NCBI GenBank assembly: GCA_015478945.1
Contig: JABUQX010078718.1
Location: forward strand, 10,001 to 50,000
Direction of reading: 5' to 3'
Length of the DNA: 40,000 bases
Origin: Trachelipus rathkii
Lineage: Eukaryota > Arthropoda > Malacostraca > Isopoda > Trachelipodidae
Below, piece by piece: positions 20,565 through 35,180 of this stretch (position 1 is its first letter; the number at the start of each line of letters is the position of its first letter). A program made the position numbers and the translations under genes. Below the pieces are notes generated by a model. That model was not told the origin of the DNA and did not search any database. It saw only the letters and a list, made by a program, of their open reading frames with translations.

Positions 20565-22326
20565 GTCGATAAGAACAGATGTTAAAGATTACTTTAATAT
20601 ATAGATCGAATTTAGAAGCATCTTTATTTTATGTTTTACTTCTTTTTGATGGTCAGATAGATAAGTGGTATAAATAAATGACTACATAGCTTCGTTGTGA
20701 AAGCATGAAATGATATTTAATAATTTTCGTTTTTTGTATTTCTTGCATTAGTTTAGTAATTTGAAAAAAAAGTCCATGTTATGATTTTGCATGTTTGTTA
20801 CACGTATGAATTTTTTTCTATTTCTATTTCGAATTTGTTGGGTTTGATTTAGCTAGGGATATCGGAAACATTAGGACAATAATAGTTGAAACATGAAAAC
20901 CATTGAACCATAAAGGACTCAACGTAAGTGTTTGATTTGCATATTTTTCACTTAGTTTCATAAGCCTAACCAGAGATAAACTGTCAGGAAAGCTCTAACT
21001 AGTCTTCACAAATATACCAAGTATATGATATATATAAAATATATATATTATATATATATATATATACTATATAATATGTATATATAATAATATAGATATA
21101 CATATATATCGCTACTATATATAGATTCTAGTCATATGATACTATATTATATATATAGTATATATACGTATATATCAGCCATCTGGTGGACAAAAGGCAG
21201 CGAAAGGTCTACCAATTCAAATGATTGGTTAAGGAGGAATCCAAGCAATTGATTTCAAGGCCGAGATGCCCTGAACACGACGTTTGAAAGTGTGGAACAC
21301 GGAAGGGAGTTTAAGATGATAAAGGGGAGTGTTTCCATGACTTTACCATTGGCAGTACAGTGTGAAGTACCATATAGTAATAATTGGAGTACATGAAGGT
21401 AGATTCAGCATAGCAGTTTTAACGTTTAATTAAAAAAAAGTCTAATTAAATATATTCTATGAAAATAGATAATAAAAACAATCCGGCCTCCGGCCAGTTA
21501 GATTGTTTAAAGAATATGCTTCTTGAAGATCATTTACGTCTTTGATATGTTCGAGTAGGAGACAAAAAGCTAATACTAGGATAACTAGCCATATACAATG
21601 TGGTATTGTTTTAGCATAATATTCGCATGTCGAATGATCAAATTGAAAGACAATGTGTTATCGAGGTAATGAAAAATGCTCGATAGCGAAGAGTTTATAT
21701 TCGTTCCAATGAAGATTTTGGTTTGTCGATTTGAACGATACGAATAAAAATGTATAAATTATTCATGAGCTTTCGTCTCTTTAGGCAAATTCCAAACAAT
21801 TTCTTACTTCGAAAGTTGAAGCGTTTTTCTTTTAGAAAGACCGTTTACAGAAACTATTATTTATGTTGAACTAGACCATTTTGGCAGTAAAACTCAAGGA
21901 GCTTATCATTGGAAATGTGAAAGTGTTTCGAGAAACTCTGTTCCATGGAGGATAGAAGGTCTAGAATTAGGAGAGAAATAAGTTTCTCTGAAGAGAACCC
22001 TGTATGTGATGGCAGAAACTCGAAGAGACTAGAATTGAAAACAAATCGAGGAGAAACAAATCTTTGGTGCGATTCTAGGACAAAAGTGAGTTTACAGAAC
22101 AGAAGGAAGATTCCGTTTAAGAGTGGAAAACTCTTCCTGGTGAAGCGATTAAGGACAAAGTATATATAATAGTACTACTATTAATATATATTTATATATA
22201 CTATATATAAATATATATATATAATATATTATATATATATATATATATATAATTATATATATATATATTATATAATATTATATAATATACGTATATTATA
22301 GATATATATATATTATATATATAATG

Positions 22327-22362
<36 letters not shown>

Positions 22363-22499
22363 TATATTATTATTATGTATGTACTAGTCTGTTGACTAAG
22401 GGTCAAAGGCCCACAAAGTAATAATCCGCGTAGGTTAGTTGAAATAAATCAATGATAGGCAAAACGAAACATGTTATCCAATGTAGTGCTTAAAAGTGT
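20565..22499. other. unassigned AT-rich DNA with imperfect TA tracts
   Basis: Spacer 20565-21020 and island 21180-22160 show no gene I can support. A frame open at 21945-22169 (plus, rich in Arg, Lys and Glu) matches nothing I know. TA tracts at about 21025-21175 and 22160-22378 are irregular and often broken. Confidence 0.5.
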
Positions 22500-22793
22500 G
22501 TGCAGTCAAGGGTGTGGGAGAACTTTTCGGGGGAAGAGTGTCTTAAGGCTTTTACAACTTGCAGTGATGTATGCGTACGAGTGTGTCAAACAGACTTTTA
22601 TGGCTGGTGGTTTGGGAAGAGGAAACAGAGAATATATGAGATGTGTAGACAAGCATTTCGTACAAGTTCTCATCAAAAGAAGCAGCTATTATCAATAGAG
22701 TTCAGAAGAGCAGCTACGTGTATTTGTGATGGTTTCAAGAAAAGCAATGCAACAGTTCAACGACCGAGAAATGAGATTCAGAAGAGTAATTGA
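22500..22793 (+). other. cysteine-rich open frame, unrecognised
   Basis: 97 codons without a good start, open from about 22494. It contains seven Cys in a patterned arrangement: CLKAFTTCSDVCVRVC (spacing 6, 3, 3), a later CRQAF, and CIC near the C terminus. FRRAATCICDGF followed by KKSN near the end looks like a structured secreted-domain terminus, but I cannot place it in a family. There is a possible acceptor (ttttacaacttgcag at 22550-22564) upstream of part of it. It sits in an island of less AT-biased sequence between TA tracts. Exon, relic and chance are all possible. Confidence 0.22.
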
Positions 22794-25377
22794 AAGTAAA
22801 GAGTTTATAATGTGAAAAGCACTAAAAATATACGGGCAATCAAGAAATTGCGTTCTCAGTGGACACCTCAGATTGTGACCGAACACATTAATAGCCACAA
22901 CACATAAATAACTTGTAACAGAAAATTCCGAAAAGGTGGGTCTGATGAAGAAACTCGAAGGGACTTGACACTATTCTTTTGGAAAGTTGCGGTAGTATGA
23001 AACGATGGTGCGTCCCAAAAAAATTAAGCACAGAATAATCAACAGAAAATTAGGACGTGAGTGTTTTCGTCATAAAGATAGTTGTGAAAATAGTATAAAT
23101 AAGTGAGTTAAAAGATGTATAGAGTGGCCCGGAGTTTTAAGGGGTTGAAAACGGAAATAGCACTTTATTCGCTAATTATAGATCTGAGATGCTTAGAGTT
23201 CAGTTCTCCGCAAAGCCACCACTGTAATATGCACCTATTTTCTGTTGAAGCCTGACGTAATTTCAAGACTAAAGGAATATGATATATATATATTATTATA
23301 TGTAATATAGTTAATATGATATATAGATATATAAGTATATATATTCTACTTAGTATATAGTATATAGAACTTAATATATATAGTATATATAGTATATAGT
23401 ATATTATATATATTATATATATAAGTATATAGGTAATATATTACTACCAGTAGGGAGGGCCTTAGCTTGATGAAATTATGAAGGAATCATATTAGAAAGA
23501 TATATAAGGGTTGAAGTCTAAAGAGAAATTATAAATTTACAAGTTATTTTAAATATATATAAAGTTTAATAATTTAGCTCTTAACTTCACCTTTATATCT
23601 CCAATTGGATCCTTCAAATTTCAATAATAAGGCGTTCCTACTGGTAAAATATTTGCATGTAGCGAATCTGGCTTTAACCATATATTATATGATACTACTA
23701 ATAATATAGTATATATATATAATATATAAATATATATAATAATATATTATATATCTATGCTAGTATATATATATATAAGTATATATCTATATATACTATA
23801 TAGCCACTAAAAGACCGATGAGATAAGTTTCTAAGAAAGCACCTTCAGGAGCAATAAAACTTGGAATTTTCCCTTTTTCAAAGGTTATAAAAATTTCTCG
23901 TCTCTCACGAAAGATTCGAAGAGAAATTTTATTTGGCGTCCTAAAAAGGTTTAACAACTTCAGTAAAATGCCTGCAATATTCCTTACGACAATAAAAGGT
24001 ATCGTGAGACCTCCCTGAAACAGGTGGATCTATCACTGTTTTTCTTTTATTTTGAGGTACGATATTCAAAGTTATCTTAAAAGGAAGAATGAGGTTGTCC
24101 GATTCACTGTAGAGGGCGCTGCGCAAGCAAAGAAGATATTATATGTGATTGTCGATTTGTTCAAGAAGATAGTAAAAATTCTTTCATAAGAAAATAAAAC
24201 GGACTAGATTAAGAACTAAATGTAAAAAATTTTTAAAATATTGAGAGATGACCCAAGTATTATTGGCTTTTATATATATTTAGATACGGTTTTATGACTC
24301 AATTTCACTTCATAATTCCATTAATAACATGGTTTTTCAAGGAGGTAAGTTTTAGATTTGAAAAGTAATTTCATATTTATAAGCAATAATGATCTTAAGA
24401 AGTGAAAATTGATTTTGAATAATTCTGTTAGGAAATAGAGGGATTCGATTGGATTAAGAGTATTATTTTAATATTTTTCATTTCTAAACTTATTAATACG
24501 GAGAACGTGTTTGACTATCTTTTTTACTTGTTATTGCTTAGTTGTGTCAGAATAATAATTTAATTTCCGCTCTTTCTCTCTTCTCTCTTTCTCGCTCTTT
24601 CTTTCCTACTTACTCTCTCCTCGTTCTTCTCTGCTTCGCTGCCTTCCTTCGCTCTTCTTCTTATATATATGATATATATAGTATATATATATATATATAG
24701 TGAATAGAATAATACTTATATATATATATAGTTAGATATATATTCTAATATATATTAATATATATATATTATATATATAGTTTATAATATATATATATAT
24801 ATTATTTACTATATATAATATTATAGTATATTATAATATATATATATTACATTATATATTATAATATGATATACTATATATATATAATAACCTATATATA
24901 TATATATAAGTATAATAGTATATAGATATTTATATATATATATATATATATAGTATATAATAATAATATATATACATATTATATATATATAGGATATATA
25001 TAAGAATATAATAATATATATATATATATATATATGATAGTAGTATAGATTTTTTTATGTACAAAACAATATGAATGTGATGAACATGAAGAATGTTTCT
25101 AAGTGTGTACTAAACCTGTATAATCATGTTCAAATTGTAAAGAAAACTTTGATTGGTGAAATTGATATTCTAGAGTCAGTCAAAATAAATAAAACTAAAT
25201 AAAATTTATCCTTGCAGTGGTTAATTAGTCTTAAAAGATGTACATAAAATCAAATGCTATTAAAGAAGTATCACTTTTGAAGATGCACAAGAAAATAGTG
25301 TTCCAACTCGCTAAGAAGTGGGAAGATTAGGATAAGATATGGGATAATCTTTTAGAAGGTGTTTATGGACCGTAAAG
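22794..25377. other. unassigned AT-rich DNA with imperfect TA tracts
   Basis: Islands at about 22800-23280, 23445-23680, 23810-24660 and 25040-25377 are separated by TA tracts (about 23281-23440, 23690-23805 and 24662-25035). A short minus-strand open frame at 23941-24126 contains paired Cys (FYCRKEYCRHF) but matches nothing I recognise. A pyrimidine-rich CT stretch lies at about 24566-24662, directly before a TA tract. Confidence 0.5.
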
Positions 25378-25947
25378 GTGGAAAATGGACGGACACGGCG
25401 GGAATACGTGTCAGCATGGGAACAAGTCAATGGAGATATGATGAACAGATTGCCGGGTGTGGCGACGGCAAAATTTGCCAATGGGAGAGGGGTTCCGCGA
25501 CATATAGTGACTGAGTATTATATTTGTGGGGCATACGGAGGCGGTGCAGTATACCATCAATGTAAGACCGCTTTCGTCTGTGGGAGGAAAGATCCCTTCA
25601 CCGATGTCGGCTTTATGTTTGTGAGTTTTTTCCTTCCCCAGCCGATCACTCGTCCAGCAGCACTCTTGCCAAAAAGATCGAAAGCTGGGAACACGATAGT
25701 AATCACGTTGTCGGGAGGCGGCTTGTCGAATGGCATCCGGGAGGTACTGGAACAACTCGAGAAGAGAGGCGGGGCCATTTTGGCTCTCTGATCGATGTTC
25801 ATTGTCAGTTACCCCTACTGAGAGGGAGTCCAACATAAACAAATTTGGTTTACGGGATGAGAAGTGAGAGAAATTAGTTGTACGCAGCTGATAAGCGACT
25901 ATGAGTGAGTCTTGGTTAGAGGAATTAGATTCGAGAAAGGGCAACAA
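25378..25947. other. island with open frames on both strands, unrecognised
   Basis: A plus-strand frame (25378-25791, 137 codons, starting MENGRTRREYVSAWEQVNGD) and a longer minus-strand frame (25411-25947, 178 codons, starting MLPFLESNSSNQDSL) overlap in a patch richer in GC than its surroundings. The overlap makes at most one real. The minus frame is longer, contains SFRSFWQECCWTSDRLGKEK and reads through without low complexity. No domain, splice site or retroelement motif is recognised in either. It may be a degraded element or a genuine exon. Confidence 0.25.
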
Positions 25948-26659
25948 TTATAGCCGTTAATTTGTTTGATATTGAACGCAAAAGGGGGAAGGGTATGAGA
26001 GGTTGCGTCCAGTGAAGACAGCAGAAGGCCCGACACTGGTCCCGGTGTTCTTAGAGCCGCTCAGGTAAGCACTGGAGTAAATTCATGTGAAATCCTGCGC
26101 AGAGACAGGAATGATGCGTTTAACAAGGCAGCAGGATGCTAGATTTGGAGGAGAGAGGTCAGAGCCAAGCAATGGTGGGAGCAATGTAAAATATATATAT
26201 TTTATGTATATAATAATTATAGGTATATATATATAATATATATAGTGATATATATTATATATCTTATATATTATATATAATAATATGATATATATATATA
26301 TAATATTATCATTACTATAATATATATATATAATATATATATATATATATAAATAATATATATATATATATATTATATACTATATAATATATATTATATG
26401 TATATATATATATATTACATATATATATAATCGTTATATTATTTATATTATTTCCATATACCATAAATGTATGGCCTGTATATAAGGTTAATAACTAGTA
26501 AGTAGTATATAGTATAAATATTAATGTTAATATTTAGTATACGTAGTATATATATATCTACGTATAAAATAATTATATATTATATATATTATATATAGTA
26601 TAGCTTTATATATATATATATATATAATATATATATATATATATAATATATTATATATC

Positions 26660-26691
<32 letters not shown>

Positions 26692-29269
26692 TCTATAATT
26701 ATACTTATTAATATATATATTTTTATTAATATTAGATAATAGTAGTATATATATATAACTATATATATGATATACATATATATACTATTATATAATATTT
26801 TATAGTATATATATATAATATATCTATAATATTATATAGTATTATTATCTAACATATACAATCTTTCACTATATAAATATCTACAAATATTTTCATCTCT
26901 TATTCTTTAGTTTATATTGTGAAAGAATAGATAAGGGTAGATATATGGTTTGAATATGTTACGTATGTGATTACGTTGAAATGTTTTCAATTTTTTGTCT
27001 CCCTGGTCGACCGCACGTTATATGCTTTATAGATTTGTAGAGATTATCTCAGAGTAGGAACAAATGTCTATAGAATAATAGAATGAAATTTTGTGTATTA
27101 TTGTGAGGACTCCATTATAGAGATGAGAATAGATGAATATTTTATGATTGAAACAATGGTTAAGTATATATATTATGTATATATTATATGTATATATACT
27201 ATATCTATATCTATATATATATATGAAATAGTGATTATAATCATATGTATATAGATATATATATATATATAGTATTAATATATATTATATATATATACAT
27301 AATATTAAGTAAAGTTGATGAAGTCTGGATATGTGGGGTACAGGATTATTGACTGTAGACATAGAATTACAATAGCATAAGGCAACCTGGAAAGAGCATC
27401 AGCTATTACATTTAATTTACCCGGTATATAATGTATTTTGTAATATTAATATAATAGTATAATATAATATAATATATAGTATATACTATAGTTTCAGATG
27501 GTAATATATTATATATATATATATAGGTATATATATAAGTCATATTATATAGTATTATACTGGTTATATATAGTTCTACTTATATATATAGTAATATAAT
27601 TATATATAATAAATTATATATATCTATAATAATATATAATATATATTCTATATATAATATATAATTATATATGATCGTAGTAATATATATACTATATATA
27701 TATATATATATATATATAGTATATATACTATATATATAATATATTAGTATATATATATATAGTTATTAGATAGATATGTATAATTCTTTATATATATGAA
27801 TACATATATTATATATAGTATAGTATAATATAATATAATATATATACTATTAGTATATCATTATAGTATACTATATAGTATTATAACTAATATATATAGA
27901 TAGAAGTATATTTAGTATATATAGTATATGTTACCTACTGGCAGAGCTAAATGCAAACAATATTTTGTTTTTATTAAGGTTTAGCTTTTCCTGCTATTCA
28001 GTGTGAGAAGCATTAAAAAATAACAAAAATTATTTTGTTTTTCAATATAGAGGTGGCAAGATGGTTTTGCAAGCTCGAAAGCAGCTGGATTTAAAGTAAT
28101 ACAGCAATGATGTACTTACTCTGATTATAGTGCTGGCTTGGATAAACTACGCAGTAATAAAAAAGTCATTGCTATTTTTCTTTATGAAATGCTAGAAAAA
28201 AAAGTGATACAGTTCAATATTCATATATGTAAAATTTGCTTATCTTTTTGTTAATAGAGGATAAAGTGACGTGAATAGATAAAAAACCTGTACATTTGTT
28301 GGATTCAGCACAACAAAATTTATAAGGACTATATCTAATATGCATAGCGGAATATTTGTGTACGGTCTGTATAATTTACTGGCGGAAATACTAATGTACG
28401 CTGAAGGCTGGGAGCAGACTTTTTATAAATGTTCAGGTCTGTCTTCCCCCCCCCCGAAAAATTGATGGCTCCGGCTTCCGGTTCCGGCTCCGCTTGACCC
28501 TCTCCGTAACCTGCTAGAAATTAAGGCAAATTATTTATTTCTTAACCTCCAGTAAAAGAATAATTAAGTATATGTAAATAAAAAGTCTCTAAATAGGCTT
28601 ATTATATATATATCATATATATTATATATATAATATATATATTATATATAATTATATATATATTTATGATTTATATTATATATATATAATACTTTATAAT
28701 ATATAATTATATATATATACTTTATATATATATTATATATATAATATATATATATATATATTTAATATATTATATAATTAATATATATATTTATATATAA
28801 TATATATATATTATATATATATATATATATATTATTTAGTAATTATATATAATTATATATATATATATTATAATATATTATAAAGTTACTGTTTGTGGGT
28901 GCAGTGACGCATTACTTCCATTGCGATTATATTGGAAAACTTATTCTGAGGGTCGAGTACATTTTTCATACTCAACTGTACTTAATTATAATAAAATGTT
29001 CCTCTGTGTAATATTAATGTTCATACGTACCAGAGTCTGCTATTGGTACTACCGCTATAACTACTACTATTAGATAGTAAATGTTAAAAGTCATACAAAA
29101 AAAGGGTATATTATATTTTTAGAGCTGTAAATGTTGACGCGTGTCACACATTCGCTGATAATATAAGGAATGTTAAAAGAATGTATTCCATTATCCTATA
29201 GACTTTGTTTATAAAGTTTTCAAATGTAAGAAATTGTAAATAGGACTTTATTTTCTTTTATAACTTATT
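25948..29269. other. TA-tract-dominated DNA with unassigned islands
   Basis: Imperfect TA tracts at about 26189-26870, 27163-27305, 27440-27930 and 28598-28885 are separated by islands at 25948-26188, 26871-27162, 27306-27440, 27931-28597 and 28886-29269. No gene is supported in the islands. At about 28446-28505 a short C-rich patch and ggctccggcttccggttccg form a small GC-rich imperfect repeat of GGCTCC/GGTTCC units. Confidence 0.55.
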
Positions 29270-29460
29270 CATTATATTATTATATTTATTTTATTATTAT
29301 TATTATATTATTATTATTATTAGTTTTAATGTTTATAATATTATTATTAAATTATTGATTAATTATTATATTATATATTATTATTAGTTATTATTATGTA
29401 TTATTATGTTATTAATATTAGTTATTTTATTATCTATATTATATTATTTGATTATTAGTT

Positions 29461-29491
<31 letters not shown>

Positions 29492-29609
29492 TTTTATATG
29501 TATTATTAGTTATTATTAATTACTAATATTATTAATTTAATTATTATATATATTATTATTTATCTTAGTTATTATTATTAATTATTTTATATGTATTATT
29601 ATATTATTA

Positions 29610-29647
<38 letters not shown>

Positions 29648-32600
29648 ATTTTTATTATTATTATTATTATTTATATTATTATTATTATTTTATTATTATT
29701 ATTATTATTATTTATTATTATTAATTATTATTATTTATTAATTTTATTAGATACTTTCATTTCTATTAATTTCTATTATTATTATTACTTTGATTTTATA
29801 TCTAATGTTTATTTATTATATATTATTATTCACTATATCTATTAAGTTTGTACTATATGTTGGAGCGTGTGGTATTCTATATTATATTCATTATTATTAT
29901 TATTTTATTATTATCATTATTTTATTATTATATATTATTGTTATTTTATTATTATTATTATTATATATTATTATCTTATTTTATTATATTATATTATTAT
30001 ATTATTATTATTATAATTATTATTATATTTATTGTGAGTTTCTATTATTATTATTATTTTATTAGTTATTGATTATTATTATATTTTATTATTATTATTT
30101 TTATATTATATTAATTTTATCATTGGTTTATTAATTGTTTTATCAAGTGTTTATATATTATTATTGTATTATTATATTAATGAATGTTATTAATTTTATT
30201 TTCTACATTATGTATTAATATTTGTGATTATTATTATTATATGCATGTGTTTATTATATTAATTATTTTTTCTTAGTTTTATAAATAACTTTGTAAATTT
30301 CAATTGAATCATTATTATTTTTATTGTCATTAGAATCTTTAATCTTACTAATATTATTAGTAGTATTTTATTATGTTCGTTATTTTTTAATTTTCATTAT
30401 TATTTTGTCTATTATGTATGTTATTATTTTTATTATTAATTATTATATTATTATTATTATTATATATCTAATAATATTATTATATATGTATTATTAATTA
30501 AGTATTATTATATTATGATTAATTATTATTATTATATTATTATTATTATTATTATTGTTAATAATTACGGATTATTATTTTATTACTTACACGCTTTTTC
30601 TTTAGTGCTTTTTTAGTATTATTAGGTTATATCAATATTATGGTGAATTATTTCTATGGTATTATTATTATTATGTATTAGCGTATTGATTATTAGTTCA
30701 TTAGTCTATTATTATGTATTATTGATGATTATTAAGTTACTTCATTTTTATATTCATTATTATTATATATTTATGTATTATATTATTAATTATTATTATT
30801 TATATTATTATATATATTGTTATTAGTTATTATTTTATTACTTATTATTAATTTTATATTAAAATTTTAATTAATTGGAGGATTATTGTATTTGAAATAT
30901 TTTATCTTAACCTTTTTTTGATTATTATTTTATTATTATTATATTATTAATCTAATCATTATTATTATTATTTTTAGTATGTATTATATAAAGCTATAAT
31001 GTGAGTAATTAAACTGGATGATTGATTTTTAGTTTATTGATTATTCATTAATTCATTATTAATTATGTATTATTATTATTGTAGTACTAATTTAATTATT
31101 AGTTATGTATTTATTAAATTCATTATACTATCTATATTATTATTATTATAGTTATTCAATTAATTATTATTATTTATTACTTATTATTATATTATTATAA
31201 TTATTATTATTATTATTATTTATTGTTATTATTATTATTATTATTAATATTATTGATATTATTGTTATTTCTATTATTATTATTATTATTATTGTCGGGA
31301 TTACATTATATTATTATTATATTATATATTTATTATTATTATTATTATTATTATTTTATTATTATTATATTATTATTAAGTATTACGATTTAGGTTTTAG
31401 ACATTAGCTATTAAATTGTAATTTGATTTAATTTGATTTTACTTTGATTATTATATTGATTGATTGATTAATAATAAGATTATTATTATTAATTATTTTA
31501 TTATTATTATTATTCATTATTATTATATTTTATTATTATTATTATGATTATTATTATTTATTAATTATTGATTATTATTATTATTATTATTATTATTAAT
31601 TAATAATTATTATTATTATTATTTATTATTGTATTGATGATATTATTATTATTATTATTATGATTATATTTTTATTATTATTATCTTATTTTTTTATTAT
31701 TATTTATATTATTATTATTATTTATTATTATTATTTTTATTTAATTTTTTCTTACTCGAAATATAGGATTAAGTATTTTGTCATCAGGTTATTTTATATT
31801 TTTATTTATATTAATTATTCATTATTCATTTCTTATTATATTAATATTATTATTATTATTATTATTATTATTTTATTATTATTAATTCATTATTATTTTA
31901 ATTATATTATTATTATTATTATTATTAATTTATTATTATTATCTAATGAAAGTATTATTAATCATTGTCACTATATATTGATATTAGTAGCTTATCATTA
32001 TTATAGATTATTAAACATTTAGGGTTAAATTCATTATTATTATTATTGATTATTTATTATTATTTATTTATTTTATTATTACTTATTATTTTATTATTAT
32101 TATTATTATAATTATTATTATTATTATTATTATTATATATTATTATTATAACAATGATATTATTATATTATTATAATATACTTATGTATTATTATTATTA
32201 TTATTATTATTATATTATCATTTTTATTATTTTATTATTATTATTATTATTTTTTATTATTATTATTATTATATTATATTATTATATTAATTATTATTAT
32301 TATTATATTTTATTATTTATTTTATTATTATAAGTTTTTATTATATTATTATTATTATTTTATTATATTTATTATTATTATTATTATTAGTATTATGTTT
32401 ATTATATCCTTATTATTCATTCATTTTATTATCATTATTATATTATATTATTTATTATTATTATATTATTATTATTATTTATTATTATATTATTATTTTA
32501 TTATTATTATTATATTTAATATTGTGTTATATTATTAAGTGATTATAACATAATTTATTGGTTAGGATTAAGTTATAGATTTCATTGACTGCTGATATAC

Positions 32601-33675
32601 GTCACTAGGTTTGATTTACGTTATTCTAGATTATGATATTTATTGTAATGTTATTATACTTATCAGTTACTGATTAGAAAGAAGAGGCATCTGCGTAGTT
32701 GATGCTAAAGTAAGTGTATAATGGTAGTAAAGATGGTACCTGTCTCTGTAGCTAGTGGCGTAGATTGTGCAAAGGGGCTACACATGTGTTGCAAATCGTA
32801 TTGCTCCCATTTCAGATAGGAGTGAAATGGAATCCAATGTTACATGATTTTTCGCCATTTTAAATGTAATAATATCATATGATTATGTTCTCTGCTTATT
32901 AAGCTAAAATTGTAACAACTATTCTGAATAAATTTTTTGATTTTGATTATTACTCTTAAATCTTGCTAGATATGTAGAGCAAGTAATTTACTATATCAAA
33001 TATATACAAGCTCATGAGTTAATGAAATTTATTTATAGTTATTAATTTATTTATTATTATTGATATTAATATATTATTTATTATTATTATTATTAGATTA
33101 GTTATTTATATTTTTATTTATTATTATATTATTGTATATATTTTTTATTATTATTATTTTATTATTGAGTTATTATGATTATTATTATTATTTACACTTA
33201 TTTCATATTATTAGTAATATATAATTACTTATTATTAATCTATTATTAGGGATTATTTACTTATTATTATTAATGCAGAAATTACGAGAGATGCTGAGCC
33301 ATGTACGGAGAGACGTGAGAGGATATATGCGGCTTGAGTCGTGGTGAAATAAAATTATTATTAGATTATTATATTATTAATGTATATTATTATTATTATA
33401 TTCCTCTTAAATATGCTAGAATGTTAGTGAATGTACTAGTCTCAAACTCAACTACTAGTTTATAGTCATATCATGAATATTATTGATAATTAAAATTAAA
33501 TTCAGTATTTTTATATTATTGATTATTTTATCTATTATTATTATATTATTATTATTATTATTATTATTATATTATTAATTATTATTATTATTATTTTTAT
33601 TAATTATATAGTATTATTTATTATTATTATCTATTATTATTATATATTATATTATTATTATTATTTTATTTAAGT
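29270..33675. repeat. 4.4-kb degenerate ATT/TTA trinucleotide field
   Basis: Nearly continuous TTA repeats on the plus strand, degraded by TTTA, TTAA and TATA variants. Islands of ordinary sequence lie at about 32530-33000 (contains gtagctagtggcgtagattg) and about 33270-33345. Several open frames rich in Ile, Leu and Tyr cross it and are not genes. Confidence 0.92.
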
Positions 33676-33919
33676 TGCCATGGGATCGATAAGTTGTGTT
33701 TTTTGTATAATAAAAATATGAATTTCAAAAATAAATATTTCATTAGAATTTTATTTTATTTTTGAATAACAAACAATGGAACCTCTTCTTTTCAGTGGCA
33801 TGTCATACATTTTCACTCAAGCACGCTCAATTTTCCATATGTAATAATTAAAACAATTTGCAATTACGAAAATTCTCTAAAATAACTTTCAGAGTAATTA
33901 CAGGTGATAGTGATAAATA
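33676..33919. other. spacer between opposite-polarity trinucleotide fields
   Basis: Non-repetitive AT-rich sequence of about 245 bp. To its left the plus strand carries ATT, to its right AAT. Confidence 0.7.
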
Positions 33920-34345
33920 ATAATAATATTAGTATAATAATAATAATATAATAATAATAATAATAATAATATAATTAATAATATAATCATAATAATAATA
34001 ATAATACAATAATTATAAATAATAATTATATAATAATTAATAATAATATAATATAATAATGAATTTTTTTTCAGTACTTAAGAGATTTGTTAGAAATTCA
34101 TAGCGTTTTATTTGCTGACTTTGTTGTGTTCACAAATTTCTTTTTTAAAGAGAGAACAAATGGGCAAAAGGGCAATAATGCATACGAAACACAAATGTTA
34201 AATTATTTTAGGCAATCTAACAATAATAATAATAATAATATATAAATAATAATAAATATAATATCAATTGCAAACAATAATATAATAATAATATAATAAT
34301 ATATGAAAATATATATAATAATAATATAATAATATGAATAATAAA

Positions 34346-34435
<90 letters not shown>

Positions 34436-34510
34436 CTAAAATATATTAATATAAAATAATAAAAATATAATAATAAATAATAATAATACTAATAATAATA
34501 TATTAATGAA
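33920..34510. repeat. AAT trinucleotide arrays (opposite polarity)
   Basis: AAT arrays at about 33920-34065 and 34217-34510 (pure at 34345-34435), with an ordinary spacer of about 150 bp between them. Polarity is the reverse of the field ending at 33675. Confidence 0.92.
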
Positions 34511-34980
34511 TATAGATAATAATAATATATAACACACTGACAGTTCAAAGCTATTGGACAAACAAACAACACGCAAAGTGAAGAAAAATTGAGAGTGGAA
34601 AATGGGACATATTAAATATAGAGGCAGATTAGAAAAAGAACATTTAAAATAAACTCGCGAGATCATCATAAATTCGAGGGACATGTGACGGAAGTAAATT
34701 TAGGATGACAGATTAATAAGCCGTACTTCTCCCCTCCCGATCCGTGAATGGTGTTGAAACATTAAAATATTGTTTTAAGAGAGAAAATGGTTTTGTGAAC
34801 GAGTGAATGGATAGTGACAGGAAAACAAGTGAAAAATCATTAAAATTAGATCATAAATATTATTATCATTCAGGAATTTTTCTTAATTTTAATGTACTTC
34901 GCATCTCATTACTCCCAATTAATTTGGGAAAAGAATCTATGATTAAAAAGTTCGAAGCAAAACATTAATTTCACTTTGCA
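34511..34980. other. unassigned AT-rich sequence
   Basis: No gene or element recognised. A minus-strand open frame (34436-34684) is partly a translation of the AAT array. Confidence 0.6.
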
Positions 34981-35180
<200 letters not shown>

